From: Verrucomicrobiales bacterium
GTDB lineage: Bacteria > Verrucomicrobiota > Verrucomicrobiia > Limisphaerales > UBA11358
Direction of reading: 5' to 3'
Length of the DNA stretch: 64,000 bases
Assembly: GCA_028712475.1 (NCBI GenBank)
Contig: JAQTQB010000008.1
Location: 81,456-145,455, forward strand
The notes under the pieces were generated by a model. That model worked only from the letters and a program-made list of their open reading frames with translations. It searched no databases and was not told where the DNA came from. Position 1 is the stretch's first letter, and every line of letters starts with the position of its first letter. Positions 53,649 through 62,570 of this stretch are shown here, one piece after another. The translations under genes and the position numbers were made by a program.

Positions 53649-54578
53649 ATGGCAGCCAGAAATTCAAATAGCATGAATGTCCTAATGAAAAACTCAACCG
53701 TCTTGGCAACAAACAGCCGTCGAATTCAGCACCGATTTGGGTTCACCCTGATCGAATTGCTGGTGGTGATTGCAATCATCGCGATTCTGGCGGCGATGCT
53801 GTTGCCCGCGCTTTCCAAGGCCAAGGCACGAGCCCAAGCCACCTATTGCATGAACAACACCCGGCAAATGGCGCTGGCGTGGATCATGTATGGGGATGAC
53901 AATGACGGCGCGACAGCCCCCAATTATGGCCAGGGCAACTCTGGCGGTCCCGCCACGCAGCCCACTCCACAACCCGATAAAGCCTGTTGGGTTGCCGGCT
54001 GGCTCACCCTGAATACGGCCAGCACGGAAAATACAGATACAGACATGCTGATTGACCATGTCAAATATCCCAATGGTGCTTTTCTGGGTTCCTATATTAG
54101 AACCCCCGCCGCCTTCAAATGTCCGTCAGACCACTCCACCGCCTTGATTTACGGCAAAAAGTTGGATCGAGTTCGCAGCATTTCGATGAATAATTTCATG
54201 GGGAATCCCGCGCAATCCAGGAATGATGGTTCCCAAAGCGCTTATCAAACCTACAAAAAGATTTCCAGCATCCCGTCGCCCACCATGGCCTTTGTGTTTC
54301 TGGATGAGCGCGAAGACAGCATCAACGACGGCACGTTCTTCACCAGCGCTGATGCCCCCAACACCATCATTGATGTCCCTGCCAGTTATCACAGTGGTGC
54401 CGCCGGTTTTTCCTTTGCCGACGGACACTCGGAAATACACAAGTGGAATTCCGCGAAGCTCAAGGTGCCGATTCAAGCCACCCCCATAAACAATATGAGT
54501 GTGGGGGGTGATGCCGCCGCTCAAGGCGATTCGAATTGGCTGTGTCAGCACGCCCTCGGCCGTAGCAGTTTTCCGTGA
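53649..54578 (+). CDS. H-X9-DG type pseudopilin, copy B
   Basis: The protein has 309 residues from ATG 53649 (internal ATGs at 53673 and 53685 also plausible). Prepilin site: [34 protein letters not shown]; head with [21 protein letters not shown] and [10 protein letters not shown]9-DG motif [16 protein letters not shown]-terminus [11 protein letters not shown]. It is clearly homologous to copy A (shared CxNNxRQxxLAWIMxxDDND and FLDExxDSINDG). It follows the large binding protein by 178 bases and has its own terminator. Type II-like secretion or surface display of the neighbouring glycan-binding proteins is a reasonable guess. Confidence 0.87.
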   Translation: MAARNSNSMNVLMKNSTVLATNSRRIQHRFGFTLIELLVVIAIIAILAAMLLPALSKAKARAQATYCMNNTRQMALAWIMYGDDNDGATAPNYGQGNSGGPATQPTPQPDKACWVAGWLTLNTASTENTDTDMLIDHVKYPNGAFLGSYIRTPAAFKCPSDHSTALIYGKKLDRVRSISMNNFMGNPAQSRNDGSQSAYQTYKKISSIPSPTMAFVFLDEREDSINDGTFFTSADAPNTIIDVPASYHSGAAGFSFADGHSEIHKWNSAKLKVPIQATPINNMSVGGDAAAQGDSNWLCQHALGRSSFP

Positions 54579-54655
54579 TGGTTGTGTTCCGGATTCACCG
54601 GGTTATGAATTGCTCGACGACCGCCTGAAACCAGACGTTTGTGAGCGGACAGATG

Positions 54656-54689
54656 AAGGCTCGTCACCAACCGGGTGGCGAGCCTTAAT
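54656..54689 (+). terminator. Terminator after the second H-X9-DG pseudopilin
   Basis: The stem AAGGCTCGTCACC / GGTGGCGAGCCTT (13 bp, one T-G wobble, 5-base loop) is followed by AATTT. It lies 78 bases after the stop. The half-stem AAGGCTCGTCACC recurs near 54760, possibly a duplicated fragment. Confidence 0.65.
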
Positions 54690-54775
54690 TTCAAGGGTCA
54701 GCCGATGCGTCTCCTCGCTTCCGTCGTTTAACTCCCGCTGGATGAATCCACAGCAATAAAGGCTCGTCACCGGGT

Positions 54776-57148
54776 TTGAGAGTTGCCGGGGTATTGCTAC
54801 ATGTTAAAATTCAACCATTGAAACGACCGCGATCCAACCCGAAGCCGCAATCCCGTAAAAAAATCAAATGCGGATTGGAACGTGCCGCAGAGGCAGTGCC
54901 GTCGCGCGCGGGAAAATGGCTGTTCCGCACGATGGCGGCACTGCTTCCGGTTCTGGCGGTGGCGGTTTTGGAGCTGGCTTTGCGACTGGGCGGCTATGGC
55001 TACCTGACCGATTTCTTCAAGCCCATGCAAATCGGCGGCCAGGCGTTCCTGATCGAAAACGACGCCTTCGGTTTCCGCTTTTTCCCGCGGGAGATGGCGC
55101 GCACGCCGCTGACATTGCGGATGCCTGCCAAAAAACCGGCCGGCGTTTACCGGATTTTCATTCTGGGCGAATCAGCGGCCATGGGTGATCCCGAGCCGGA
55201 ATTTGGAGCCGGACGCTATCTGGACGTCCTGCTGCGCGAGCGGTTTCCGCAGGTGACTTTTGAGGTGGTGAACACGGCGATGACGGCAATCAACTCGCAC
55301 GCGATCCTGCCCATCGCCCGCGACTGCGCCGGGCGCGGGGGCGATCTCTGGATTCTTTATATTGGCAACAACGAGATGGTCGGGCCGTTTGGAGCCGCCA
55401 CCGTTTTCGGACCCAAAGCACCGCCTCTCCCGATGATCCGCTTGTATCTCGCCGCTCAACGGCTGCGCGTGGGGCAGATGGTGCTGAATTTGAGCAGTAA
55501 ATTACAGGGTGCCTCCCCGGCGGAATCCTGGGCCGGGATGGAAATGTTTCTCGGCAGCCAGGTTGCTCCGGAATCGCCGGCGCGCGCGGCGGTTTTTAAA
55601 AATTTTGACCGGAACCTGACGGACATTGTCCAGGCGGGACTGGATTCCGGGGCAAAGGTTCTGCTCAACACCGTGGCTGTAAATTTGAGGGACAGTCCGC
55701 CCTTTGCTTCGCTCCATGCGGCCGGCGTTTCGCCCGCCGACCGTGCCGCGTGCGACACCAATTATCAGGCGGGTTTGGCGGCGCAGCAACACGGCAACTC
55801 TGCCAAGGCAGCAATGGATTTTGAACAGGCAGCAAAGTGCGATTCTCATCTGGCTGATGTGCAATTTCAATGGGGCACTGCATTGTTGAAATTGACCAAC
55901 GGCCCTGCCGCTGCTGTTCATTTTCAGCAGGCGTGTGACGATGACGCGCTGCCGTTCCGCGCCACTTCGCAGATCAACGGCATTATCCGTGATGTGGGCC
56001 GCCGATTGGCCGGTCCCGGCCTTGACCTTATTGACGCCGTCGGCGTTTTGCAGACGAACACGCCGACCGGCATCTGTGGTCAGGAAACATTTTATGAGCA
56101 TGTGCATTTTAACTTTGACGGCAATTACCGGCTCGCACGCGCCTGGGCGGGCGAGGTGGAAAAACTCCTGCCAGATTCCCTCCGCAGGAGTGCGAAAGGG
56201 GAATGGGCCTCGCAAGCTAAATGTGATCAGCTTTTGGGGCTGACGGACTGGGACCGTTACAATGTGAACACCGAACTGGCCTCGCGCAGGCAGCGACCGC
56301 CGCTGAACTCCCAGTCCAATAATGGGCCGCTTTTGAGCGAGGCATTGAATCAAGTCGCGCAATTGAAAACTCGCATGCAATCGGCCGCCGGCCAGAACGA
56401 AGCGCGGGGCGTTTATGTTGAAGCGTTGCGCCTCTCGCCGGATGATTATTCCATTCGGGCGGATTACGCGGAGTTCCTCACGGACATCGGGCAAACCAGT
56501 GCAGCCATAGAGCAATGGCAGCAGTTGAGAGAGCGTTTCCCGCAGGCATATGCGCCCTATTACCAGTTGGGTCGTCTGTCGGCAGACCAGCGCCAGTTTG
56601 ACCGGGCGAAACAGTTCCTGGCAAAAACCGTGGCCATGCAACCAAGTTTTGCCCCCGGCTGGTTTGATCTGGGTTCGGTGCAGGCCGCGACCAGCAATTA
56701 TGACCTGGCGATCACCGCATTCGATCAAGCTTTACGATTTAACCCGAAGAATTCGCACTATTGGTTTTGCGCCGGACTCGCCCGGGCGATGACGGGACGG
56801 CGGGCGGAAGCCATCGAACACTACCGTCAGGCGGTGCGGTTGGATCCGGGCAGCTGGCAGGCGCATTTTGAACTGGGGGGTTTGTTGGGGCAGGACGGCA
56901 ATTTCGCAGAGGCCAAAACGGAATCCGAGGCCGCCATCCGGCTAAATCCAGCTTTCCCCATTTCGCATCTGAACCTCGGTCTGGCGTTGACCAAGCTGGA
57001 TGACCTTCACGGGGCACAGCGTCAGTTTGAGGAAACCCTGCGCTTGGATCCGGGAAACACACGGGCTTCGGACTACCTCGCGCAAGTGAAAGCGTCGTTG
57101 TCAGCCGCAGAAGCAGGGCAGCCAGCGCCACATGCAACCAAACCATAA
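54776..57148 (+). CDS. Membrane-anchored SGNH-hydrolase-like protein with TPR repeats, copy 1
   Basis: The protein has up to 790 residues; the start is uncertain (TTG 54776 or TTG 54818; no in-frame ATG before the anchor). A basic N-terminus precedes one membrane segment (MAALLPVLAVAVLELALRLGGY). The SGNH-type domain (about 105-480) has block I ILGESAAMGDP (nucleophile Ser), an oxyanion Asn in LYIGNNEMVGP and a late VHFNFDGN with the catalytic His. At least six TPR units fill residues 520-770 (YQLGRLSADQRQFDRAKQFLAKT, FDLGSVQAATSNYDLAITAFDQAL and others). SGNH enzymes of this type are often O-acetyl esterases or transferases. It is the first of two tandem paralogues. Confidence 0.8.
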   Translation: MRVAGVLLHVKIQPLKRPRSNPKPQSRKKIKCGLERAAEAVPSRAGKWLFRTMAALLPVLAVAVLELALRLGGYGYLTDFFKPMQIGGQAFLIENDAFGFRFFPREMARTPLTLRMPAKKPAGVYRIFILGESAAMGDPEPEFGAGRYLDVLLRERFPQVTFEVVNTAMTAINSHAILPIARDCAGRGGDLWILYIGNNEMVGPFGAATVFGPKAPPLPMIRLYLAAQRLRVGQMVLNLSSKLQGASPAESWAGMEMFLGSQVAPESPARAAVFKNFDRNLTDIVQAGLDSGAKVLLNTVAVNLRDSPPFASLHAAGVSPADRAACDTNYQAGLAAQQHGNSAKAAMDFEQAAKCDSHLADVQFQWGTALLKLTNGPAAAVHFQQACDDDALPFRATSQINGIIRDVGRRLAGPGLDLIDAVGVLQTNTPTGICGQETFYEHVHFNFDGNYRLARAWAGEVEKLLPDSLRRSAKGEWASQAKCDQLLGLTDWDRYNVNTELASRRQRPPLNSQSNNGPLLSEALNQVAQLKTRMQSAAGQNEARGVYVEALRLSPDDYSIRADYAEFLTDIGQTSAAIEQWQQLRERFPQAYAPYYQLGRLSADQRQFDRAKQFLAKTVAMQPSFAPGWFDLGSVQAATSNYDLAITAFDQALRFNPKNSHYWFCAGLARAMTGRRAEAIEHYRQAVRLDPGSWQAHFELGGLLGQDGNFAEAKTESEAAIRLNPAFPISHLNLGLALTKLDDLHGAQRQFEETLRLDPGNTRASDYLAQVKASLSAAEAGQPAPHATKP

Positions 57149-57278
57149 AGCTGCTCATGGATTATCTGTCTCCAGACGGTTTGGTGATCGAACGTATGTC
57201 GCAGCCGCAGCAGAAGATTGGTTGGCGTATTTTGTCGAAGGCTGGTTGAAACTGGATCGTCTCTTTTGAGCCACCGCT

Positions 57279-59567
57279 GTGAAACATCATTCTAAAAAGC
57301 TGAAAACCGACGGCAAGGCGGAGCCGACGGTTCCGTTGCCAGCCGGGCGCAAATGGCTGTTCCGATTTTTCGCCGCAGTCGTGCTGCCGCTGCTGCTGCT
57401 GGGCGGATTGGAACTCGGCCTGCGGGTGGCCGGTTATGGCTACGACACCGGGTTCTTCAAAAAAGTCCAAGTGGGCGGAAAGGAGTATTACATCAACAAC
57501 AACGACTTCAGCCTGCGATTTTTCCCCGCGCCGCTGGCGCGCTGGCCTGATCCGTTCATCTTTCCCGTGGTGAAGCCGCCGGACACGATTCGTATTTTCG
57601 TCTTTGGCGAATCCGCTGCGATGGGTGATCCGCAGCCGGCGTATGCCGCGAGCCGTTACATGGAGGTGCTGCTGCGCGAGCGGTATCCCGGGAAGAAGTT
57701 TGAGGTGATCAACCTGGGGATCACGGCCATTGACTCGCATGTCATCCTGCCGATCGCCCGCGACTGTGAGCGGGCGGGTGGGGATTACTGGATCGTTTAC
57801 ATGGGGAACAACGAGATGGTCGGGCCGTATGGGGCGGTGACCGTGTTTGGTGCGCAGGCAGTGCCCCGGGCGGCGGTCAAATTTAATCTGGCGATCCAGA
57901 AAACGCGCCTCGGTCAACTGCTCGTCGCCGGATTGCGCAAACTGGGCGGCAAATCGAAGAACACCTCGTGGGCCGGGATGGAAATGTTTCTGGGCAACAT
58001 CATTGCCCCCGACGACCCGCGCAAAGACACGGCCTGCCGGAATTTCACGGCGAATCTGCGGGACATCGTCGGGGCTGGAATTGATTCGGGCGCGAAAGTG
58101 ATCTTGAACACGGTGTCGGTGAACCTCAAGGACTGTCCGCCGTTCGCCTCGCTGGCCAACAGCAATCTGCCTGCCGCCGACCGTCAGCAATTTGACCGGC
58201 TGTTTGCCGGGGGAAAAGAATTGCAAGATCATGGCAATGACGCCGGCGCGGCGGGGATCTTTGAACAGGCCATCAAACTCGATCCGCAATATGCCGGGGC
58301 GCATTTCCGGCTGGGGCAGTGCGAACTGGCGCTCACCAATGCCGCCGCCCGGGAACAGTTTCAACTGGCGTGCGACACGGACGCTCTGCCCTTCCGCACC
58401 GACACACGGCTCAACGCCGCCATCCGGCAGGTGGCGAAAGAGCAGGCGGGCGAGGGCCTGGTATTCTGCGATGCCGAGCAGGTCTTGGCGCAGAGCTGTG
58501 CTGCGGGGATTGCCGGGGATGAAATTCTGTTTGAGCATGTGCATTTCAACTTCGACGGGAATTTCCGGCTGGGCAGGCTCTGGGCGGACCAGATCGGACA
58601 GATGCTGGCGGCGGGAAATGTGCCGGCCGCCGGCAACTGGATGACGCAGGAGGCGTGCGACCGCGCGCTGGGCCTGTCCATCTGGAACCGGCAGTTTGTG
58701 CTGCAATCGGTGATGCGGCGGATGGGAACTCCGCCGTTGAGCACGCAGTTCAACAATGAGGCACGGCTGGCGAAAGTGCAGGCTGACGAATTAAAGCTGC
58801 GCGAACTGGAGGCAGAACCCGGCTCGGTGGAGCGGGTGCGGAAGGAATACGCCGCCGCATTGAAGAGCGCGCCGGAGGACGCGAATCTTTACGAGGGACT
58901 GGCGAATTTTCTGGAGGCGATTCATGACCCGCAGGGGGCGATTGCGGCCTACCGGCGGCTGTGGGAATTGATCCCAGAGGACTTTTATGCGTGCCTGCAA
59001 TTGGGCCGGGTGCTGGGCGAACAGGGCCGGCCGGAGGAAGGCCAGGTGTTCCTCGAAGAGGCCGCGAGATTGCGTCCCTTCATGCCGGACGCCTGGTTCG
59101 AACTCGGCAACGTCCTGGCCGCCCAAAAGAAATACGCCCAGGCGCTGGAGTCCATGGGGCGTGCGTCCCGTTTTTATCCGCATGAACCTTCTTATGTATG
59201 TTATGCCGCCCAGATGCTGGGCAAACTCAACCGTCATGACGAGGCGATTAAACAATATCGGAAGGCCATCCAAATGAGTCCGGATTTCTGGCAGGCGCAT
59301 TTGGGGCTGGCGGGCGAACTGGTCGCCGTCAACGAGCCGGAGGAGGCCATGCGCGAATACTCCGAAGTGTTCAAAATCAACCCGCGCCATGTCGCCAGCC
59401 GTTTGAATCTAGGCGTGTTGCTGGTGCGCCAAAACCGGCTGGATGAAGCTATCCAGCAATTTGAACAGGCGTTGGGCTTGGATCCAACTAACGCCGCTGC
59501 GAGAGATTATCTGCGCCAGACTTCCGCTTACCGGAACCAGAGGCAGCAGCGGGATTCCCAAAAGTAA
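57279..59567 (+). CDS. Membrane-anchored SGNH-hydrolase-like protein with TPR repeats, copy 2
   Basis: The 762-residue paralogue of copy 1 starts at GTG 57279 and has the same layout: basic N-terminus, membrane segment AAVVLPLLLLGGLELGLRVAGY, SGNH-type blocks FGESAAMGDPQP, YMGNNEMVGP and EHVHFNFDGNFRLG, and C-terminal TPR units (YACLQLGRVLGEQGRPEEGQ, FELGNVLAAQKKYAQALESMG, NLGVLLVRQNRLDEAIQQFEQAL). The spacer between copies is 130 bases with no terminator seen, so they may share a transcript. Conserved catalytic-type residues in both copies argue that they are enzymes, perhaps acting on exported or cell-surface polysaccharide. Confidence 0.82.
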   Translation: MKHHSKKLKTDGKAEPTVPLPAGRKWLFRFFAAVVLPLLLLGGLELGLRVAGYGYDTGFFKKVQVGGKEYYINNNDFSLRFFPAPLARWPDPFIFPVVKPPDTIRIFVFGESAAMGDPQPAYAASRYMEVLLRERYPGKKFEVINLGITAIDSHVILPIARDCERAGGDYWIVYMGNNEMVGPYGAVTVFGAQAVPRAAVKFNLAIQKTRLGQLLVAGLRKLGGKSKNTSWAGMEMFLGNIIAPDDPRKDTACRNFTANLRDIVGAGIDSGAKVILNTVSVNLKDCPPFASLANSNLPAADRQQFDRLFAGGKELQDHGNDAGAAGIFEQAIKLDPQYAGAHFRLGQCELALTNAAAREQFQLACDTDALPFRTDTRLNAAIRQVAKEQAGEGLVFCDAEQVLAQSCAAGIAGDEILFEHVHFNFDGNFRLGRLWADQIGQMLAAGNVPAAGNWMTQEACDRALGLSIWNRQFVLQSVMRRMGTPPLSTQFNNEARLAKVQADELKLRELEAEPGSVERVRKEYAAALKSAPEDANLYEGLANFLEAIHDPQGAIAAYRRLWELIPEDFYACLQLGRVLGEQGRPEEGQVFLEEAARLRPFMPDAWFELGNVLAAQKKYAQALESMGRASRFYPHEPSYVCYAAQMLGKLNRHDEAIKQYRKAIQMSPDFWQAHLGLAGELVAVNEPEEAMREYSEVFKINPRHVASRLNLGVLLVRQNRLDEAIQQFEQALGLDPTNAAARDYLRQTSAYRNQRQQRDSQK

Positions 59568-59623
59568 TTTCCTGACTCATGCGCCCTGCCCCTCCGAAAG
59601 TGTCTTTCGAAAGCAGCTTCAGT

Positions 59624-62302
59624 TCACTCCGACAGCCTGAAAAAACGAACCGCGTCATCCGGATACCAGTAAATCTGCCAGACGCCGTTCTGGAAGCTTG
59701 GCGCGTTGGTGACCGGCATCCACGCCACGGGCGGCACCAGACTTGTCGTGCTGCGCAGCATCAGGATGCTCGCCGGGTTGGACCAGGACAACCGCACATT
59801 GGGAAATGACGCGCTGGCCGAAAGCCGGGGGAACGGCACAACCACGCTGGCCTCGTTGGAGGGGGCGCTTTCACCGTAGGTGTTGATGGCCGTGACAATG
59901 TAGTAAACTGTCGTGCCGTTGGTGATGGCCGTGTCGGTGTAATTCGTGCCGGAAACGCCCGTGGCAATCGTGGTGTAATTCCCGCCGCTGGTGGCGGCGC
60001 GTTTAATGTTGTAACTGATCGCCCCGGAAACGCCGCTCCAATTCAACGCAACCTGGGCGCTGCTGGCCGTGGCCGCCAATCCCGCCGGAGCCGCTGGCAG
60101 GAGGCTGGTGAATTGCAGCCAGTGCAAATTGAAACCGCCGGTGACAATCAACACGCGGAATGAATTCGCGGGAGACGCATTGGTGAAAATGCGCGGTGAC
60201 AGCGTGATCCACGATTGCCAGCCGCCGGTGGCCGGGACATTGATCAGGCCGGTGACATTGCTCCCACCCACCTCCACATAAAAACTTCCGCCTGCGGCAT
60301 TGGCGGCGACGCGAGGCGAGATGGAAAACGGTCCCGCCGCGATCGGCACGGTGTATTTCATCCAATCACCGGGATCGAGCCAGCCGACGTCGTAGCCCAG
60401 CGTCGGCGCTGAATCGCTGCAAACTTCGATGTCCACCGAGTCGTTGCGATAAGACGAGCCACTGTTGTATGGGCTGTTGGTGGTCTGGTCGAGATACGCT
60501 TCTCCGGGCCGGCCCATGTCATAATCGGCGGCAAAGATGACTCCGGGCACGGAATGATTCTTGAACGGCAGCGTCACGCCTGCGGTGTTGGGGCGCATCA
60601 GGGCATCAATGACATCGGGACGCACGACGCAGTTTTCGTAGCGGGCGGCTTGCGCCAGCGCGAGCAGCGCATTGAACGCGTCGTTCGTAGAGGGGCGCGG
60701 GCCGGTGCTGTTCCAATAGTTGAGGATGGCCTGATAACCGGCGGGTTTTTGGATGATGGTCGGGCCGGCCAGCGTGCCTATCTTTTTCCACGGCCACCAT
60801 GACCAGCCGATGTTGGCCTGCTCGGCGGCGCGGATGACGTCGCGAAACCACTCGTTCGAGTTCTCGCCGGATTCGCCCAGCCACACGGGCATGTTCCATT
60901 GGTTGCGTTTGTCCACCCACGGTTGCAAGGAGGCGGCAGTCGGCTGATCCCAGTATTTGTGAAAGCTGATCACGAGGTTGTCATCCCACGGCGGCAGGAT
61001 GCCGTTGTAATTTCCGGCCCAGCAATTGCCTTCAAGAAAAATGATGTGGTTCGTGTCCACCTGCCGGATGGCGGCGGTGATGTCCCCTAGCATCTGGCGC
61101 AGCGGGATGTTGGTCTGATCACCGCAGCCGCTGATGTTGGCGTTGTCCTCGAAGGTCCAGTTCGGCTCGTTGATTAGATCGTAACCACCAATCCATGCGT
61201 TATTCGCATAGTGTGTTGCCAGTTCGCGCCAGAGGGCGACGAGCTTGGTGCGATTGGTTGAATTCTCCCATAAGGACGGCGCTGGCGGATTGTAATCAGA
61301 GATCGACTGGTCGTGGCCCTCACCACCCGGACAAGCGTGCATGTCGAGAATCAGATAAATGTGATTCGTTTCACACCAACCGAGCAGGTCGTCCACGAGT
61401 TTGAAACCGTCCGTCAGCCAGGTGTTCTGGCCGGGCACGGGTTCCTGTTCAATCGGCAAAGTGAACAGGTTGTAGTGCATCGGCAGCCGGATGGAATTGA
61501 AGCCCGCCGCCGCAAGCGCAGCCACGTCCGCCTCGCGCAGGGAATTCGTGAGCCACGACGCATAGAACGCCTGCATGTTGTTCGTGCCGACGAGTTCCGC
61601 GATCTTGTTCTTGAGCTGCTGCTGGGTGTTTGCGATGCCGGACACGTCCATCATATAAGGCTCTTGCAGCATCCAGTTGCCCAAACCCATGCCGCGCAGG
61701 ATCACGTTCTGCCCCTGCGCATCCACGATTTGTTTTCCAGAGACGCGCAAAAAACCGCCCGTCAAATCGCGCTGCTTGGTGACTTGAAGATAATTCAGAT
61801 TCTGCCCGCCCACGGCGAAATCCAAGCGCAGCAAATGCTGGCCGGTGGTCATTACGAGATTGCTGATGGTGACGGTCTGCCACGTCTGCCAGCCGCCGGT
61901 GAAGGGTGTGGTCGCCGAGCAAAGCGGAATTCCATCCAGCACGACCTGGATGTTGCCCGTCCCGTTGGCCGAGGCGACGCGAAAGGCGACCTGATAAACA
62001 GCGGTGGTCTGCACGTTGACCGTGTAGTTCAACCACTCGCCCGAAGCGATGTAACCGACGTTGTAACCGCCGCCCGTGTCGGACGTGACTTCAATATCCA
62101 CGTCATCGCTGCGATAAGCGCCGCCAGAGTTGCCGGACGTGTTGTCATAGTAGGAAACGCCCGGGCCATTGGTGTCGTAGTTTTCCGCCTCGATCCGTCC
62201 AGGAACTGGAATGGGCCGGACCACCTGTCCCGAGGCTTCATGCAAAGCAAACACGATCAGCCACAGCACCGGGCAAAGACGCAAACGTGCAAGTATCTTC
62301 AT
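59624..62302 (-). CDS. Secreted GH5 endoglucanase-like enzyme with carbohydrate-binding modules
   Basis: The protein has 892 residues; ATG 62300-62302 gives signal RLCPVLWLIVFALHEASG-Q, and a longer form from 62356 is possible. Domains: CBM6-like (about 30-175, AENYDTNGPGVSYYDN, YIASGEWLNYTVNVQ), GH5 (about 185-540: ILRGMGLGNWML, HYNLFTLPIE, acid/base Glu in YDLINEPNWTFED, nucleophile Glu in VWLGESGENSN), a second CBM6-like module (DVGWLDPGDWMKYTVPIAAG), then fibronectin type III (PAAPAGLAATASSAQVALNWSG) and a verrucomicrobial tail (VRFFRLSE). It probably cuts beta-1,4- or mixed beta-glucans. It is divergent from the GH30 gene. Confidence 0.92.
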   Translation of the reverse strand: MKILARLRLCPVLWLIVFALHEASGQVVRPIPVPGRIEAENYDTNGPGVSYYDNTSGNSGGAYRSDDVDIEVTSDTGGGYNVGYIASGEWLNYTVNVQTTAVYQVAFRVASANGTGNIQVVLDGIPLCSATTPFTGGWQTWQTVTISNLVMTTGQHLLRLDFAVGGQNLNYLQVTKQRDLTGGFLRVSGKQIVDAQGQNVILRGMGLGNWMLQEPYMMDVSGIANTQQQLKNKIAELVGTNNMQAFYASWLTNSLREADVAALAAAGFNSIRLPMHYNLFTLPIEQEPVPGQNTWLTDGFKLVDDLLGWCETNHIYLILDMHACPGGEGHDQSISDYNPPAPSLWENSTNRTKLVALWRELATHYANNAWIGGYDLINEPNWTFEDNANISGCGDQTNIPLRQMLGDITAAIRQVDTNHIIFLEGNCWAGNYNGILPPWDDNLVISFHKYWDQPTAASLQPWVDKRNQWNMPVWLGESGENSNEWFRDVIRAAEQANIGWSWWPWKKIGTLAGPTIIQKPAGYQAILNYWNSTGPRPSTNDAFNALLALAQAARYENCVVRPDVIDALMRPNTAGVTLPFKNHSVPGVIFAADYDMGRPGEAYLDQTTNSPYNSGSSYRNDSVDIEVCSDSAPTLGYDVGWLDPGDWMKYTVPIAAGPFSISPRVAANAAGGSFYVEVGGSNVTGLINVPATGGWQSWITLSPRIFTNASPANSFRVLIVTGGFNLHWLQFTSLLPAAPAGLAATASSAQVALNWSGVSGAISYNIKRAATSGGNYTTIATGVSGTNYTDTAITNGTTVYYIVTAINTYGESAPSNEASVVVPFPRLSASASFPNVRLSWSNPASILMLRSTTSLVPPVAWMPVTNAPSFQNGVWQIYWYPDDAVRFFRLSE

Positions 62303-62427
62303 GCCGGTCGCGCGACAGTTTGCCGCGCGGCGTGCGATTTGAGTCTGCGCTTTCATTGTCTGATGGATGGATGATTGTTGTGCGGCCTGTTGCGCCGCCC
62401 AATCCGCTGCATTTTAGGCCTCTGTTT

Positions 62428-62465
62428 GGAAACCGCCATCCCTCAAAAGAGGGATGGCGGTTTCC
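62428..62465. repeat. 17-bp perfect hairpin in the divergent GH5/GH30 intergenic region
   Basis: GGAAACCGCCATCCCTC, loop AAAA, then its perfect complement. It lies between the starts of two divergent genes, where a terminator is not expected. It shares GAGGGATGGCGG with the palindrome at 50472-50492, the other divergent glycan-related promoter region. The rest of 62303-62570 holds no gene. Confidence 0.6.
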
Positions 62466-62570
62466 GGCAGCAACTGCGAAGTAATTGCCAGACGGATTGG
62501 ACGTGCATCCGTTGCTGCTGGATTCAGCAGGAGTTGACCAAAACAGAGAAATCCCATATCACATGTCGCC

